Positions 62,916 to 64,000 of a stretch of 64,000 bases of DNA are shown here, one piece after another. Position 1 is the first letter of the stretch. Every line of letters begins with the position of its first letter. The position numbers and the translations under genes are program-made. Under the pieces are notes generated by a model that saw nothing but the letters and a program-made list of their open reading frames with translations, was not told the DNA's origin and made no database searches. Origin of the DNA: Pseudodesulfovibrio cashew (GTDB lineage Bacteria; Desulfobacterota; Desulfovibrionia; Desulfovibrionales; Desulfovibrionaceae); contig NZ_CP046400.1 of the NCBI RefSeq assembly GCF_009762795.1, forward strand, positions 496,001-560,000. The letters run 5' to 3'.

Positions 62916-64000
62916 TCACATACGCCCCTTGAGCTCATCTAAATAGTCCGCCCAAACCTGCATCATCTTTTTCCGCTCAGGCAGATATTCGGCATGGTTA
63001 TACGCGGCCCGGACCTTATTCCCCTCGACGTGCGCGAGTTGCCTTTCTATCTGGTCAGGATGAAAACCCATTTCATTAAGGTTAGTGCTGGCCATGGAAC
63101 GGAAGCCGTGGCCAGTCATTTCTTCTTTCGTATAGCCCATACGGCGAAGAGCAGCATTGACAGTATTATTGCTCATCGCTCGATCCCTGGAACGTTCTGA
63201 CGGAAAGACATAGCGGCCATGGCCAGTCACTACCTCCATCTCCTTCAACACTGATATTGCCTGCTCGGACAATGGGACTATGTGCTGACGCTTCATCTTC
63301 ATCTTCTCGGCCGAGATGCGCCACTCCTTCTTCTCGAAATCAATCTCGGCCCACTCAGCATGCCGCAACTCCCCAGGACGGACAAAAGTGAGGGCCGCCA
63401 GCTTCATGGCGTTCCTCGTCACAGGGCTGCCCTGGTACTCATCAATTGAGCGCAGAAGCCCTTTGATGCCCTCCGGGTCGGTAATGCCAGCTCGATGCTG
63501 CTCCTTTACGGGAGGGAGGACCCCTGCAAGATCTGGAACAGGATTATGAGTAATCAACCCCATGGCCACGGCGTACCGCATGACCTCGCCAATGATGTTT
63601 TTGACTCTGTGGCCGGTGTGCAGCTTGCCGAAGCTCTCCAAACGGAGCAGCACACGACGGATTTGGGGAGCGTCCACTTGTTCAATGGAGATTCCCCCTA
63701 TTACAGGAAAGACATGACTCTCAAGACGACCTATTTTGCGAATCCCGGTTTGCTCGGCCCAATTCTTGTGGAATTTTTCAAACCACTCCCTGGCCACCGC
63801 CTCAAAGCGATCCTTACCTTCAGCTATGGCCTGCTGGGATTTCTTGTGTTCAGCGGGGTCAATCCCCTGCTTCAACAGCCGACGCAACTCATCACGCTTA
63901 TCCCTTGCGTCAGACAATTTCACTTCCGGCCACACGCCAAGGCTGACCATTTTGGCTCTGCCAGAAAAACGGTAACGATATCTCCATCTTTTAGAACCAC
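62916..64000 (-). CDS. P4-type tyrosine integrase, partial (N-terminus beyond right edge)
   Basis: 344 residues follow the first Met at 63950, but the frame continues to the edge and reads GSKRWRYRYRFSGRAK, the core of the N-terminal DUF4102 arm-binding domain, so the true start lies right of 64000. The catalytic domain shows R (FVRPGELRHAEW), HxxR (GHGFRSMASTNL) and the Tyr near VRAAYNHAEYLPER. It integrates circular DNA, usually at the 3' end of a tRNA gene lying next to int. The intact att/tRNA is therefore expected just outside the window. Confidence 0.93.
   Translation of the reverse strand, partial: GSKRWRYRYRFSGRAKMVSLGVWPEVKLSDARDKRDELRRLLKQGIDPAEHKKSQQAIAEGKDRFEAVAREWFEKFHKNWAEQTGIRKIGRLESHVFPVIGGISIEQVDAPQIRRVLLRLESFGKLHTGHRVKNIIGEVMRYAVAMGLITHNPVPDLAGVLPPVKEQHRAGITDPEGIKGLLRSIDEYQGSPVTRNAMKLAALTFVRPGELRHAEWAEIDFEKKEWRISAEKMKMKRQHIVPLSEQAISVLKEMEVVTGHGRYVFPSERSRDRAMSNNTVNAALRRMGYTKEEMTGHGFRSMASTNLNEMGFHPDQIERQLAHVEGNKVRAAYNHAEYLPERKKMMQVWADYLDELKGRM

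Overview
The window looks like the chromosome of a GC-rich, Gram-negative, free-swimming bacterium. Desulfovibrionaceae (Desulfovibrio or Pseudodesulfovibrio) is my best guess. It rests on the type I-C CRISPR repeat family, the cas3-cas5-cas8c-cas7-cas4-cas1-cas2 order, several methyl-accepting chemotaxis proteins and the style of the surface-glycan loci. This is inference, since no rRNA or marker gene is present.

Region 1 (1-14408, minus strand) is one long surface-glycan operon read right to left. It runs from a winged-helix regulator through SDR, aldehyde dehydrogenase, a NeuB-type nonulosonate synthase, a full-length transketolase, a CMP-nonulosonate cytidylyltransferase, an AlgJ/X-like plus MBOAT O-acetylation pair, an ABC flippase, a KpsC/KpsS-like transferase, a radical SAM/SPASM protein and a hexapeptide acyltransferase, to a methyltransferase cut by the left edge. 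Region 2 (14.4-30.6 kb) holds a small SxtJ-like protein with a carbamoyltransferase, a PAS histidine kinase, two chemotaxis receptors, a thioredoxin-reductase fusion and a second glycan locus (GT4, GalE, Wzx-like flippase, two GT2).

Region 3 (30628-42319, minus) is a six-gene operon of mostly unrecognised envelope proteins: a two-part membrane protein, two giant secreted proteins (1421 and 1314 aa) that share a 27-residue helical repeat, an AIM24-family protein and a small membrane protein that both end in Asp-rich tails, and a secreted coiled-coil protein. A K+ channel with an RCK domain and a membrane-linked alpha/beta hydrolase follow on the plus strand.

Region 4 (about 45.4-64.0 kb) looks like a mobile island. 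It carries a tRNA-3'-end-like sequence with arm-type repeats at its left end, a CRISPR array of 63 repeats, a complete type I-C cas operon, a 1.4 kb origin-like region with mirrored 9-bp iterons, a P4-type primase-helicase, an AlpA-like regulator, an unknown protein and a P4-type integrase that runs off the right edge.

The most striking find is in the 310-bp cas3-cas5 intergenic region. A degenerate repeat, a 17-nt guide and a second repeat fragment sit there, in crRNA orientation. The guide matches two nearby sites, each preceded by a TTC PAM. In both, the seed mismatch falls at position 6, which is flipped out in type I effectors. One site overlaps a TTGACA box; the other overlaps a TATAAA box just before a small hydrophobic ORF and cas5. 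This has the architecture of a CreR/CreA-type crRNA-like RNA that would let Cascade repress its own operon, possibly with a CreT-like toxin.
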